NCBI GenBank assembly: GCA_016208685.1
Contig: JACQXM010000023.1
Coordinates: 128,203-192,202, forward strand
Direction: 5' to 3'
From: Planctomycetota bacterium
Lineage (GTDB): Bacteria > Planctomycetota > Phycisphaerae > UBA1845
DNA length: 64,000 nucleotides
The notes under the pieces are model-generated. The model made no database searches and was not told the DNA's origin. It was given only the letters and a program-made list of their open reading frames with translations. Within the stretch, counting starts at the first letter, position 1, and every line of letters begins with the position of its first letter. Both the position numbers and the translations under genes were made by a program. Positions 24,021-33,438 of this stretch are shown here, one piece after another.

Positions 24021-25823
24021 CTACTTGTCTTCCTCCGCCCGCTCCGTTACCTCCGCCGGTTTGGCGTCGGCGGGCGTGTCGGCCTTCTCCTCGTCCGAGC
24101 CGCGGATCGTGGAGAAATACGATTTGACGACCTTCTGATATTGCCGCGGGATGCGGTCGCGGTTGATGCGTTCGCTGGCGTCGCGCTCGGCGGCGGTGAC
24201 CATTTCCGCGAACTGCGGGTTTACTTCACCGGCCACCTGCTCCCCCTCGAAGAGCACCTGCCCGATGATGGCGCCCTTGCCGGTGTGGACCTTCTCGCGC
24301 TCCGTCTTGAAGGCCACGTCCGTCGACTGCTCCGGGGCCAGTCCGCCGCGGCCCTGCCCCAGTCCGCCAATGCCGCCGCCCCGGTCGCCGTTGCCCTGGC
24401 CCTGCCCTCGACCCCGGCAGGAGCCGCAGGTTTTTCCGCCCTTGCTGCCGCTGCCGCCGCAGCTACCGCAGGGCTTGTCCGTCGCCTCGCGCGCGCCCTG
24501 CAAGTCGGCAATGGCGCCGTCGAGTTGGTTCATCTCCTGCTCGAGCATCTCCAGTTCGCCAAGCTGGTCGGCCGCCTGCGATAGCCCGGTCATGGAGTCG
24601 CCGATCTGTCCCTGCTCGCCCGCACGGGCGGAACGGCTCATGGACTCCGCAAGCTTGCGGGCCAGGGCCCCGGCCTTCTGCTGCTTGCCGAGCTGCTGCG
24701 CCAGCTTCTGCGCCTGTTGCTCGCCGAGCCCTTTCTCCTGCAACTGCTTCTGGACCTGCTCGAGGTCCTGCTTCTTGAGGTTTTCCAGGAGGCGTTCCTT
24801 CTCCTCCGGGGTGAGGCCGGCCTGGTCCAGCGCTTGTTGGACCTGCTTATCGCTCGCCGCCTGCTCGATCTGCTTGGCCAGGCGGTCCAACTGCTGACTC
24901 ACCTTGGCAACCATTTCCTTGTCTTCGTCGGCTTTGAGCGTGGCGAGCTGCTCCCGCAGCGATTGGATTTCCTCCTTGGCGGTTTGCAACTCGCCCTTTT
25001 GCAGCGCCTGGGTGAGCTTACGGGTAGGCGCATCCGCCTCCGGTTCCTCGTCCACGCGGCGGAGCAGCTTCTTCATTTCGCGAACCGCGTCGTAGTCTCC
25101 GCTTTCGCGCTTCTGGCGCGCGGCGTCCTCGAGACGGTCGATTTTCTTGAGCGCCTCATGGCGGATGTCGGCAGGCTTGAGCAACTCGGCGCCGGTCTGT
25201 TCGTCCGGCTTGTCGAGCTCTTCCGTAAGCTCCTGCAAGGCAGGAGTGTTCTCCGCCAGGCGGCGGACCTCCGCCAACTGCTGTTTGACCGCGACTTTGG
25301 CTTGCTCCACGGCCGCAGTCTGGGCGTCGGCCTGTTTCGCCTGCGTGTTTTTGAGCAGGCCCGCGGGCACCAGGAACGTCCCGACCGCGAGCAACAGCGC
25401 GCTCGCCGTCCAGCCGACCCGGCGGGGAAGGGTCAAAGGCAAATGCCGGCTGGGCGTGAGTGCGGCGCAGACCCGCTCCGCGTCGGAAACGACGGCTTGG
25501 GCAAAGGGATCGTCCTCGGCGACGCAGTACTGGCCGCTGCTGATTCGTTCGCGAAGTCCGGCGGCCTCGTCGAGCCGGGCGGCAGCGAGCGCCCGATCTT
25601 CGCGCTTGGCGAGGAACATCGCGCCGGCCACGGCGAACCCCGCGAATGCCAGGGACCCCCCCACCCACAGAAGCGGCATCGGAACATCGTATAACCGTTG
25701 ATAGAGCACCACGGCGGCAAACGCCCCGGCGGCCACACCAAGGCATGTCGAAAGGCAATGCAGCCACCGATTCAGCCACAAGCGCCGCTGCGCCGCCTGA
25801 ATACCACGTTCCAGATGGGTCAT
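24021..25823 (-). CDS. Coiled-coil membrane protein with a DnaJ-type zinc finger
   Basis: 600 residues from the ATG at 25823 with GGAGGT upstream. Two membrane helices lie near residues 20-65 (LSTCLGVAAGAFAAVVLY and LLWVGGSLAFAGFAVAGAMF) and a third near 140-160. Residues about 180-450 are a long Glu/Lys/Gln-rich coiled coil. Then CGSCGGSGSKGGKTCGSCRG has two CxxCxGxG units, the zinc-binding motif of DnaJ, followed by a Gly-rich linker and a charged tail. DnaJ has four such units, so this is half a finger. There is no J domain. Planctomycetes carry similar proteins of unknown role; a link to protein folding or envelope scaffolding is speculation. Confidence 0.85.
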   Translation of the reverse strand: MTHLERGIQAAQRRLWLNRWLHCLSTCLGVAAGAFAAVVLYQRLYDVPMPLLWVGGSLAFAGFAVAGAMFLAKREDRALAAARLDEAAGLRERISSGQYCVAEDDPFAQAVVSDAERVCAALTPSRHLPLTLPRRVGWTASALLLAVGTFLVPAGLLKNTQAKQADAQTAAVEQAKVAVKQQLAEVRRLAENTPALQELTEELDKPDEQTGAELLKPADIRHEALKKIDRLEDAARQKRESGDYDAVREMKKLLRRVDEEPEADAPTRKLTQALQKGELQTAKEEIQSLREQLATLKADEDKEMVAKVSQQLDRLAKQIEQAASDKQVQQALDQAGLTPEEKERLLENLKKQDLEQVQKQLQEKGLGEQQAQKLAQQLGKQQKAGALARKLAESMSRSARAGEQGQIGDSMTGLSQAADQLGELEMLEQEMNQLDGAIADLQGAREATDKPCGSCGGSGSKGGKTCGSCRGRGQGQGNGDRGGGIGGLGQGRGGLAPEQSTDVAFKTEREKVHTGKGAIIGQVLFEGEQVAGEVNPQFAEMVTAAERDASERINRDRIPRQYQKVVKSYFSTIRGSDEEKADTPADAKPAEVTERAEEDK

Positions 25824-25974
25824 GGTGCACCTCCGCGGTTGGCTGGCCGGCACCCGCGCCGCGCTACCCCGCCCCGTGCGCCGTGACAGGCGCGCACCAG
25901 GTACGCGCAGCATCCGAGCACAGCCGGTTGGTTTTACCCGGCTCGCCGGCGGCCGGCTCTGCACCTATAGTATT

Positions 25975-26003
25975 ATCGTACGCCGCGCACGCCGCCGCGA
26001 CAA
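25975..26003 (-). promoter_or_regulatory. Promoter candidate of the coiled-coil zinc-finger gene
   Basis: TTGTCG (25998-26003) and TACGAT (25975-25980) on the minus strand are 17 bases apart. The overlapping patch TATAGTATTAT on the plus strand may serve the divergent 26034 gene. Confidence 0.45.
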
Positions 26004-26033
26004 GCGCGGCCAGGTCTTTGCAGAGCCTTTGAC

Positions 26034-27986
26034 ATGCGAAACCGCGTTACGGTTCCCAACCGGCCATCGAAATGCGGGGCGGGGCGCTTCCATGCGTTAA
26101 GCCTCTGCCTCCTCATGCTGCCGCTGTTGCTGCCGGCGCAGGCGTCGGGCTTCGCCGTGGCCGGCGGCATGGCGGGCGAGCCGCAGCTTCCCGATGCGAC
26201 CGCAGACACGCCCCCGGCCTCCGACTCGGTGTTGCTGGTCGAGGGGCAGGTGACCGACGACATGGGTGTCGGGCAACGGGGAACCCGCGTCGTGCTCCGT
26301 CGCGCCGCCGAGGAAGGCGCCGAGGGGGAGGTCCTCGCGGAGACGACGACGGACGAGTTGGGTGACTTCGCACTTCGTCGCCTGGAACCGGTGTACGGGA
26401 AGATGGCGGTTGCCTTCGAACGGCCGTCGTACGCTCGCGCCGTGGAAACTGTTGAACTGGCCGAGGGCGAACCGGCTCCATTCCTGGCGATTACGCTGGA
26501 GGGCAGTCTTCGCGTTGTGGGGCGGGTGCTCAGCGTCCCGGGCGATCGGCCGGTCCGCCGTGCGGCGCTGACGCTGGAGGTATCCTACCGCACGTGGAAT
26601 GCCGTTTCCGATGATCTGGGCGTATTCGTTCTCAGAGGGGTCCCGCCGGGGGAGGGGTGGCTGGTCGCCGAGGCGCTGGGGTTCGGTCGGGAGCGGCAGG
26701 AATTGGGGCCGGTAGGAGCCCTCAGTGTTGTTGTCGTCCGGCTCAAGCCGCAGCGCGTGGTGAGGTTGCGCGTGCGGGATGATCGTGGTGAGCCGATTGC
26801 CGGCGCGACCATCGAGGCCTACGACCGGGGGCGCGACGATTTGCGCGCCGTGGTCACGGACGATGCCGGGGGCGCCACGCTCCACGGATTGCACTTCGAC
26901 GCCACGCGGCTGATGCTGCGTTTGACACAGGCTCAGCATGTCTCGGGATCTGATTTCGACCGGGAGCTCCTGCTTCCCGTCGACACCGCGGATTCCTCGC
27001 ACGACTTGACCATGGCCCGCGCCGGGGCGGTTGCCGGGCGGGTAATGGATGGTACCGGGCGGCCGCTGGGCGGGGCGCGGGTGATGAGTGGCGCCGATTA
27101 CGCGACCTCCGGCTCGCGCGCGTTCACGGACCACGAGGGGCGGTTCCAGCTCGAGGGCGTGGCGTCGGGCACGGCGGTCATCACCGTACATCTTTCCGGT
27201 TACGCACCGGAACTGAAGACCGTGGAGGTTCGGGCGGGTGAGACGGCGCCGCTGGATGTCGAGCTCAGCGCCCCGGTTGTGCTGACGGGCGTGGTTCGCG
27301 CGGCCGGCGGTGAACCGGCGCCTTATGTTGAGGTGGAGGCGGAGGGCTGGCGCGGCTATGCGACCCTCGGTCTGCGTGCCATGACCGACGCCGCGGGACG
27401 CTTCGAGATGCACAACGCGCCGCGCGATGAGTTCGAAATCCGCGCCGTGACGCGGGGCGGTGTCGCAAACACGAAGGTCACCCCTGGGAATGGGGCGCCG
27501 GTAGAACTGGTACTGAGCGAGGCGCCGGCGTTGCCGCCCCCCGGCAGCGTGGGTCTGAAAGTAGGAGATCGCGTCGAACCCTTGGCGCTCACCACGCTCG
27601 ACGGTCAGAAGCTGGACCTAGGCGAACTGCGTGGCAAAACGGTGCTTCTGGATTTCTGGGCGACATGGTGCGCGCCATGCGTGGCGGAGTTGCCGGAGCT
27701 TCTCGCCGTTTACGAGAAATTCGGGGGGCGGAAGGACTTGGTGATGCTGGGCATCAGTCTGGACTTCGACGAACCGACGCTGCGTGGGTTTGTCGCCCGC
27801 CGCAAAGTTGCCTGGCCGCAGGTCTTTGGAGAGGCGGGCGGTGCCCGGGCGGCCGTCGATCGATTCGGTGCCCACATGATCCCGGCGATTTTCATCATCG
27901 CTCCCGACGGCACGGTGGCGGCGGCGTGGCTGCGCGGGCCCGCAGTCCTGGAGCGACTGGCGAAGCTGCTTCCGGACCAGGAGTAG
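26034..27986 (+). CDS. Exported multidomain protein: carboxypeptidase-regulatory-like repeats plus C-terminal TlpA-type thioredoxin
   Basis: 650 residues. The signal peptide is LSLCLLMLPLLLPAQASGFA. Four or five beta-sandwich units follow (LLVEGQVTDDMGVGQRGTRV, GAVAGRVMDGTGRPLGGARV, VVLTGVVRAAGGEPAPYVEV), each with the G-x-V-x-D-x-x-G pattern of transthyretin-like carboxypeptidase regulatory domains. Residues about 510-650 are a redoxin domain with LLDFWATWCAPC; the CxxC is Cys546/Cys549 and the later cis-Pro region HMIPAIFIIAPDG is intact. It should act in the periplasm as a thiol oxidoreductase or reductant. A fused, surface-domain-rich TlpA is unusual outside planctomycetes and Bacteroidetes. 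Confidence 0.9.
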   Translation: MRNRVTVPNRPSKCGAGRFHALSLCLLMLPLLLPAQASGFAVAGGMAGEPQLPDATADTPPASDSVLLVEGQVTDDMGVGQRGTRVVLRRAAEEGAEGEVLAETTTDELGDFALRRLEPVYGKMAVAFERPSYARAVETVELAEGEPAPFLAITLEGSLRVVGRVLSVPGDRPVRRAALTLEVSYRTWNAVSDDLGVFVLRGVPPGEGWLVAEALGFGRERQELGPVGALSVVVVRLKPQRVVRLRVRDDRGEPIAGATIEAYDRGRDDLRAVVTDDAGGATLHGLHFDATRLMLRLTQAQHVSGSDFDRELLLPVDTADSSHDLTMARAGAVAGRVMDGTGRPLGGARVMSGADYATSGSRAFTDHEGRFQLEGVASGTAVITVHLSGYAPELKTVEVRAGETAPLDVELSAPVVLTGVVRAAGGEPAPYVEVEAEGWRGYATLGLRAMTDAAGRFEMHNAPRDEFEIRAVTRGGVANTKVTPGNGAPVELVLSEAPALPPPGSVGLKVGDRVEPLALTTLDGQKLDLGELRGKTVLLDFWATWCAPCVAELPELLAVYEKFGGRKDLVMLGISLDFDEPTLRGFVARRKVAWPQVFGEAGGARAAVDRFGAHMIPAIFIIAPDGTVAAAWLRGPAVLERLAKLLPDQE

Positions 27987-28120
27987 GAGTAGCGCAGGCC
28001 TCCGGCCACGTGCCGGTGGTCAGCGAGCCGTTTCATGGATGAGTGCGACCCGGGTTGTTCCGAAGCCTCCCCCGCAGCAGTGTCGAACTTGGTTGGCGGG
28101 CAGCGCCTGATCCTCGCCCG

Positions 28121-28999
28121 TCAAGGCGTCACTTGTTGGGCCCGTAGCCGCTCGCCAAACTCATGAAGCTCGGCACAGGTCCTGGCGTCGGCCGCGTGCG
28201 CCGGTCCGAAGGCGAGCAGTGCATCGTGGGCGGCCGAGAGAAGCTGCATCGCTTCGTCCAACCAGTGGCGGGCGTTCGCGTCGGCCCCACCGCAGAGCCG
28301 TTCGCCGCGGCGGAGCAGCGCGCGGGCGAGGGTGAGGTCCGCCAGCGGCACGGTGGAGGCCGCGAGGTCGTGGCGTCGCCAGCACTGGCGGGAGTTCCGC
28401 GCCGCGTCGACCGCGGGGCCCGGGTTGCCGCATTCCAGAAGCGATTCCGCCAGGTGTCGCCAGGCCACGCCGCGTTTGGCGTCGGGCTGCTCGACGCAGG
28501 CATCGGCGTGACCCAGCGCCGAGCGGTACCACTGCTGTGCTTCGTCGAATCGCCGTGCCAGGTCGGAATCCAGGCCCAGACTGCACGCGCTTTCCCACAT
28601 CTCCTCGGGCGAGCCGTGGGCACACCGCAGACGGTACGCGGCGGCATGGATGGTGCGGGCATCATCGGGCAGCTCGCGGCGGCGGTAGATGCGACCGAGC
28701 GGTTCGAGCACCAGGGCCAGCACGCGCCATGCTGCGGTATCGGCCGCATTGTCCGTGTGCAGGAGGATGGAGCCCAGGCCCGCTGCCTCTAGAAGCAACG
28801 GCTCGGCCGACGCGAACGCACCCTGCTCCGTGGCCAACAGTCCGGCAAGCGTCCCTTGCCAAAGGCGATCCATCAGCGATTGGCGGGGAGCGGCGCCGAG
28901 GTTCTGTCGTGCGTCCTCGAAGCGACGCTCCTGGATGGCCCGCAGCGCCCGCGCCGCGTGCTCGTTGACTGGTCGAATGAACCCGGTGGGCGTCGACAT
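28121..28999 (-). CDS. TPR-like helical repeat protein
   Basis: 292 residues from the ATG at 28999 (MSTPTGFIRP) with GAGGA nine bases away; an ATG at 29029 lacks a ribosome-binding site. Alanine- and leucine-rich helix pairs run through the protein (LWQGTLAGLLATEQGAFASA, RRFDEAQQWYRSALGHADAC, DEAMQLLSAAHDALLAFGP), the pattern of tetratricopeptide repeats. There is no signal peptide, so it is probably a cytoplasmic scaffold. Function unknown. It converges with the TlpA-like gene. Confidence 0.8.
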   Translation of the reverse strand: MSTPTGFIRPVNEHAARALRAIQERRFEDARQNLGAAPRQSLMDRLWQGTLAGLLATEQGAFASAEPLLLEAAGLGSILLHTDNAADTAAWRVLALVLEPLGRIYRRRELPDDARTIHAAAYRLRCAHGSPEEMWESACSLGLDSDLARRFDEAQQWYRSALGHADACVEQPDAKRGVAWRHLAESLLECGNPGPAVDAARNSRQCWRRHDLAASTVPLADLTLARALLRRGERLCGGADANARHWLDEAMQLLSAAHDALLAFGPAHAADARTCAELHEFGERLRAQQVTP

Positions 29000-29092
29000 T
29001 TCCGCATCCTCGATTCCGTCGCGTCGCATTGTACCGCGTGTGAGCCGCCCCGCGCGGGCGCGGGATGGGGCCGCCTCGGCGGCGCCGGCGAG

Positions 29093-29121
29093 GTGACCTT
29101 CGGTTCCGATGAAGGTATCCT
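29093..29121 (+). promoter_or_regulatory. Promoter for a leaderless DUF2007-like gene
   Basis: GTGACC (29093-29098) and TATCCT (29116-29121) are 17 bases apart; the ATG at 29129 follows after exactly 7 bases, about where transcription would start. Confidence 0.5.
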
Positions 29122-29128
29122 TGACGAC

Positions 29129-29515
29129 ATGCCTCGCGACCTTCCCTGCGTCTATCGTGCCGGTAGCCTGGGCGAAGCCGACATTGTTGCCGCCTGGCTG
29201 GAGGAGAAGAGCATCCCGGCGTTCGTGAAGGACGCCGCGGCGGCACAGGGGCTGGCCACCCCTTTCATCGCCGCGCCGAAGGGTATCGAGGTCTGCGTGG
29301 CGCCGGATCGTGCCGACGAGGCGCGGTCACTCCTGAGCAGGCATCGAGCCGAACTCCGGCAGGGCAAGTCGGCTTCCAACGCCGACGCGCCTATCACCGC
29401 AGTGTGCGAGGATTGCAGCAAGGCCTCGACGTTCCCCGCTTCGCAGGCGCGCACGGTGCAAACCTGCCCCTGGTGCAAGGCCTACATCGATGTTCCCGCG
29501 GCGCGGAGGAACTGA
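29129..29515 (+). CDS. DUF2007-like protein with C-terminal zinc ribbon
   Basis: 128 residues. The first half, VYRAGSLGEADIVAAWLEEK followed by SIPAFVKDAAAA and GIEVCVAPDRADEARSLL, matches the DUF2007 pattern (a small alpha/beta domain, called a putative prokaryotic signal transducer, with its acidic 'A-x-x-L' helix). The C-terminus has C-x2-C...C-x2-C (CEDC and CPWC), a zinc ribbon. It is cytoplasmic. Start: the ATG at 29129 lacks a Shine-Dalgarno and has a TANNNT box 7 bases before it. Function unknown. Confidence 0.8.
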   Translation: MPRDLPCVYRAGSLGEADIVAAWLEEKSIPAFVKDAAAAQGLATPFIAAPKGIEVCVAPDRADEARSLLSRHRAELRQGKSASNADAPITAVCEDCSKASTFPASQARTVQTCPWCKAYIDVPAARRN

Positions 29516-29838
29516 CGGGTTCGGCGTGCGACATCGCGGGTTCGTGCAGGCCTTCGTGCGAGCTCCGATGGACGCGGCACGCACCCGACGGGACACGCGT
29601 GGTTCACGATGGCACTGCGGGTGCAACACGGCGCGTCGGGATGGTAGGATGGTCGCCTAAAGTGCGGCCGCCGTGGTTGGCGTGGTTCGTGGAGGTCACG
29701 AGGATTCGCTCCCTGTGTTCGCGGCGCAGGGGCCGGCCGGGCGTAACGCCGCGCCGAGGTAGCGCAGCGCGCCATGGCCCGATGGTCCGCTACCGTAGCC
29801 TCCGGGGTTGCGCCGCGGCGATAAAGGGGTGGATACGC
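29516..29838. other. Gene-free stretch before mtnP
   Basis: 323 bases of GC-rich DNA, apparently the mtnP leader region. A TAGGAT box at 29645-29650 could be a -10 but has no matching -35. I see no gene or repeat. Confidence 0.4.
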
Positions 29839-30729
<891 letters not shown>

Positions 30730-30814
30730 CGGCCTGACGGCAGAGCGTCACAGGCCATCGCCCTTCGCGGCATGGCAGGGTGTGGGCTTCAGGAAGAGTG
30801 CGGAGACCCGTGCG

Positions 30815-31162
30815 ATGAACGTTTTCGGTTGGTCCGGGCTCGAGCCGATGGATGTGGGTCGCGTCGTTCCGACCTCCGGTGACGCGACGGCGGCGCGGAA
30901 CAAGGTGGACGAGCTCGAACTGAAGCTCGATCGCGCTCTGCTCACCTGTGAGGCGCTGTGGACGCTGCTGCGCGACAAGTTCGGCGTAAGCGACGTGGAG
31001 CTCGTGCAGCGAATCAACGAACTGGACCTGAGCGATGGGCGGCTGGACGGCAAAGTGCGGAAGAGCGCCGTTTCCTGTCCAAAATGCGGGCGGGCCATCG
31101 CGCGCCGGTTTCCCAAGTGCATGTACTGCGGGCAGGCCGTAGTGCACGATCCGTTCGTGTAG
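30815..31162 (+). CDS. Small coiled-coil protein with a C-terminal zinc ribbon
   Basis: 115 residues, ATG at 30815 with GGAGA nine bases before it. A helix rich in Asp/Glu/Lys (AARNKVDELELKLDRALLTC) suggests a short coiled coil. The end SCPKCGRAIARRFPKCMYCG has two CxxC pairs that would hold one zinc. It has no recognised family but is a common layout for small planctomycete proteins. It follows mtnP by 85 bases and may be cotranscribed. Confidence 0.8.
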   Translation: MNVFGWSGLEPMDVGRVVPTSGDATAARNKVDELELKLDRALLTCEALWTLLRDKFGVSDVELVQRINELDLSDGRLDGKVRKSAVSCPKCGRAIARRFPKCMYCGQAVVHDPFV

Positions 31163-31246
31163 TCCGCAGCGGCGAACGGAAGGCTCCGGCGGCCGGCCGC
31201 GGCTGGCGCCGGCGAAACCGGCCCGCCCCGCAGCCCGGCTGTTGAT

Positions 31247-31333
31247 CGGAGCGGGAGGGATTCGAACCCTCGGTGCAGTTGCCCGCACACCGCATTTCCA
31301 GTGCGGTCCCTTCAGCCACTCGGACACCGCTCC
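31247..31333 (-). tRNA. tRNA-Ser (anticodon GGA)
   Basis: On the minus strand the DNA folds as a class II tRNA: acceptor GGAGCGG paired with CCGCTCC, D-arm, anticodon stem CCGCA/TGCGG with loop CTGGAAA (anticodon GGA, serine codon UCC), a long variable arm and TTCGAAT in the T-arm with stem GAGGG/CCCTC. The discriminator is G; CCA is not encoded. A TTGACG at 31375-31380 lies 16 bases upstream of GATGCT and may be its promoter. Confidence 0.97.
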
Positions 31334-31844
31334 ACGCACCCTACAGACCGATAGCATCCACAAGCGCGGGCAAACGTCAATCGCCCCGGCCGCACGGCAG
31401 CCGCGTGCCACCGGGGTCATGCCGCCGTGCCAGTCGTGATCCCCGCTTCGGGCCGCCCCGCCGCAGGTTACCGGCATGTGGCGGCACGATCCGCGAAGCG
31501 AAGGGGTCCGGTGGGGGCAGCTCCGAGAATCCGCCGCGGTCCCCCGCGCGCCTCCGCGGCCTTCGCGACTGCCCGCGAGGCAGGTCCGATTCGGCGCGCG
31601 CCGGATCCTGCCCTCGCGGCGCAGGTTCTCTCTATGGGGCGTACGGGTGATTCCGTAGAAAGCGGACGTGATCCGGGGGGCGCGGCGCTTGACTTGGATC
31701 GCGATTTCCCCGGCAGAAAGCGGGGTTCGCCAAGAAAAATCGTCAAGCCGTTTGGCTCGTAGGATTTTTATATCCTAGGTTTGGGCGAGCGACAACCGGT
31801 GCCTTGGAACCCCCACCGGTGCGCGTTGATGAGGTAAACGAACG
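31334..31844. other. Gene-free region upstream of flagellin
   Basis: 511 bases. A TAGGAT/ATCCTA inverted repeat at 31760-31777 encloses a T-rich spacer and stands in an AT-rich patch. TTGGCTCG at 31752-31759 resembles the -24 half of a sigma54 site but no GC-containing -12 follows. A Shine-Dalgarno GAGGT precedes the flagellin ATG. No promoter class can be decided. Confidence 0.4.
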
Positions 31845-33320
31845 ATGGCGATTACCGTAACCAACACCAACACCAGCATCCTTCTGAACATTCTCGACGC
31901 CAACCGCGCGGAGCAGACGTCGTTGCTCCGCCAGCTTTCCACCGGCAAACGCATCAACTCCGGGCGTGACGATCCCGCGGGGCTCATCGCCCTGTCCGGA
32001 CTGAACGCCGAGCCCCGCGCCGTGGACTCCTCGTTGAGCAACAACCAGCGCACCGACGCCATGCTCACCGTGGCGGACAAGTCCTTCGACGAGATCTCCA
32101 AGCTCCTGGGCGAGATCCAGACCCTGGTGCAATCCACGGCCAGCAACGCCAACCTCACGGCGGCGGAAGTGGCGGCCAACCAGTCGCAGATCGACGACGC
32201 CCTGTCGGCTATCGACCGCATCGTGACCACCACCAACTTCAACGGCAAGAAGCTGATTGACGGGTCGCTGGCGGTGGACGTTACCGGCGTCAGCAACACC
32301 TACATCGACAGCGTCAACGTGTACGGCCGCAGCCAGGCCACCACCGATACCGTGCTCACGGTGTCGCGCGTGGCCTCGGCGCAACTGGCCACGGTTTCGC
32401 TCGCCACCCTGGGCAGCGCTTCGACCACGCGAACCTCCGGCACCACGCAGCTGACCATCGCCGGAACCCTGGGAACGGCTTCCATCACGCTCACCAGCGG
32501 CCTGACGCAGGCGCAGGTGATCAGCACCATCAACGCCGCCAAGGCACAAACCGGCGCTTCCGCCTACGGAACCGCCTCGGACATCAAACTCAACTCCACC
32601 ACCTATGGAGCCAGTGCCTTCGTCAGCGTCGAGGTGCTTTCCGGAGGAAAGGTCAATTCCAGCTACGGAACGGCGACGACGGACGGCAGCACGGCGAACG
32701 ACTTCGCGAGCATCAGCAAGACGTTCGGCGTGAACCCCAACATCACCGTCAACGGCCAGACGGCCGGCACCGACGGTCTGGACGTGACCTACAGTGCCAA
32801 CGGTCTGAACCTGACCTTCACCCTCTCACAGGCGTTCGGGTCGGGCAATACCGGCGGCACCACCTCCACCACGTTCACCGCGAAGGCCACGGGCGGGGCG
32901 ACCTTCCAGCTCGGAACGGAGGCCAGCACCCGCGCCACCATCGGCATCAACTCGCTGGCAACCTACCAGCTTGGCGGAGCGAACGGCACCAAGCGGCTGT
33001 CGGAGCTCAAGTCCGGCGGAAGCGCCTCGCTCACGCGGGACGTGGCCAGCGCCCTGACCGCGGTCCGCGCCGCGATCACCGAGGTAGCGACCTCGCGCGG
33101 ACGGCTGGGCGGATTCCAGAAGTTCCAGGTGGGCAGTGCGATCAACTCGCTACAGGCGGCGCAGACGGGGCTCACCGAGGCCGCCGGCGGCATCGGAGAC
33201 ACGGACTTCGCCGTCGCCACCGCGGCGCTGAACCGCTCGCAGGTGCTGATCCAGTCGGGCATTTCGCTGCTGGGGGTCGTGAACCAGCAGACATCGCAAA
33301 TACTGTCGCTGCTGCGGTAA
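31845..33320 (+). CDS. fliC: Flagellin
   Basis: 491 residues. The N-terminal D0/D1 helices (LLNILDANRAEQTSLLRQLS, TGKRINSGRDDPAGLIALSG) and the C-terminal helices (AATALNRSQVLIQSGIS, LLGVVNQQTSQILSLLR) are conserved flagellin ends that pack in the filament core. The middle, about residues 160-400, is Thr/Ser/Ala-rich and variable, the surface-exposed domain. Export would be through the flagellar type III apparatus, so there is no signal peptide. No other flagellar genes are near, so this is a stand-alone flagellin. A double hairpin follows it. Confidence 0.96.
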   Translation: MAITVTNTNTSILLNILDANRAEQTSLLRQLSTGKRINSGRDDPAGLIALSGLNAEPRAVDSSLSNNQRTDAMLTVADKSFDEISKLLGEIQTLVQSTASNANLTAAEVAANQSQIDDALSAIDRIVTTTNFNGKKLIDGSLAVDVTGVSNTYIDSVNVYGRSQATTDTVLTVSRVASAQLATVSLATLGSASTTRTSGTTQLTIAGTLGTASITLTSGLTQAQVISTINAAKAQTGASAYGTASDIKLNSTTYGASAFVSVEVLSGGKVNSSYGTATTDGSTANDFASISKTFGVNPNITVNGQTAGTDGLDVTYSANGLNLTFTLSQAFGSGNTGGTTSTTFTAKATGGATFQLGTEASTRATIGINSLATYQLGGANGTKRLSELKSGGSASLTRDVASALTAVRAAITEVATSRGRLGGFQKFQVGSAINSLQAAQTGLTEAAGGIGDTDFAVATAALNRSQVLIQSGISLLGVVNQQTSQILSLLR

Positions 33321-33340
33321 GCGACACAGGCTGAAGACGC

Positions 33341-33408
33341 GGAGCGGCACGGGGGGCCGCTCCCGTCTGGGGTGCGGACCGGGCCGAAGGCTAACCACCT
33401 TCGGCCCG
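33341..33408. terminator. Tandem hairpins between convergent flagellin and ATPase genes
   Basis: First stem GGAGCGGC/GCCGCTCC (33341-33348 with 33356-33363), second stem CGGGCCGAAGG/CCTTCGGCCCG (33380-33390 with 33398-33408), a perfect 11-bp stem with a 7-base loop. They lie in the 118-base gap between the two gene ends and can act on both strands. There is no T-run. Confidence 0.6.
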
Positions 33409-33438
33409 CTGCTTGCGCCAAGCGCGAAAGCAGCGCCT

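Noticed and set aside
31741-31785. Sigma54 or sigma28 promoter for flagellin
   Set aside because: TTGGCTCG fits a -24 half but no GC pair occurs 12 bases on; no sigma28 pattern fits either.
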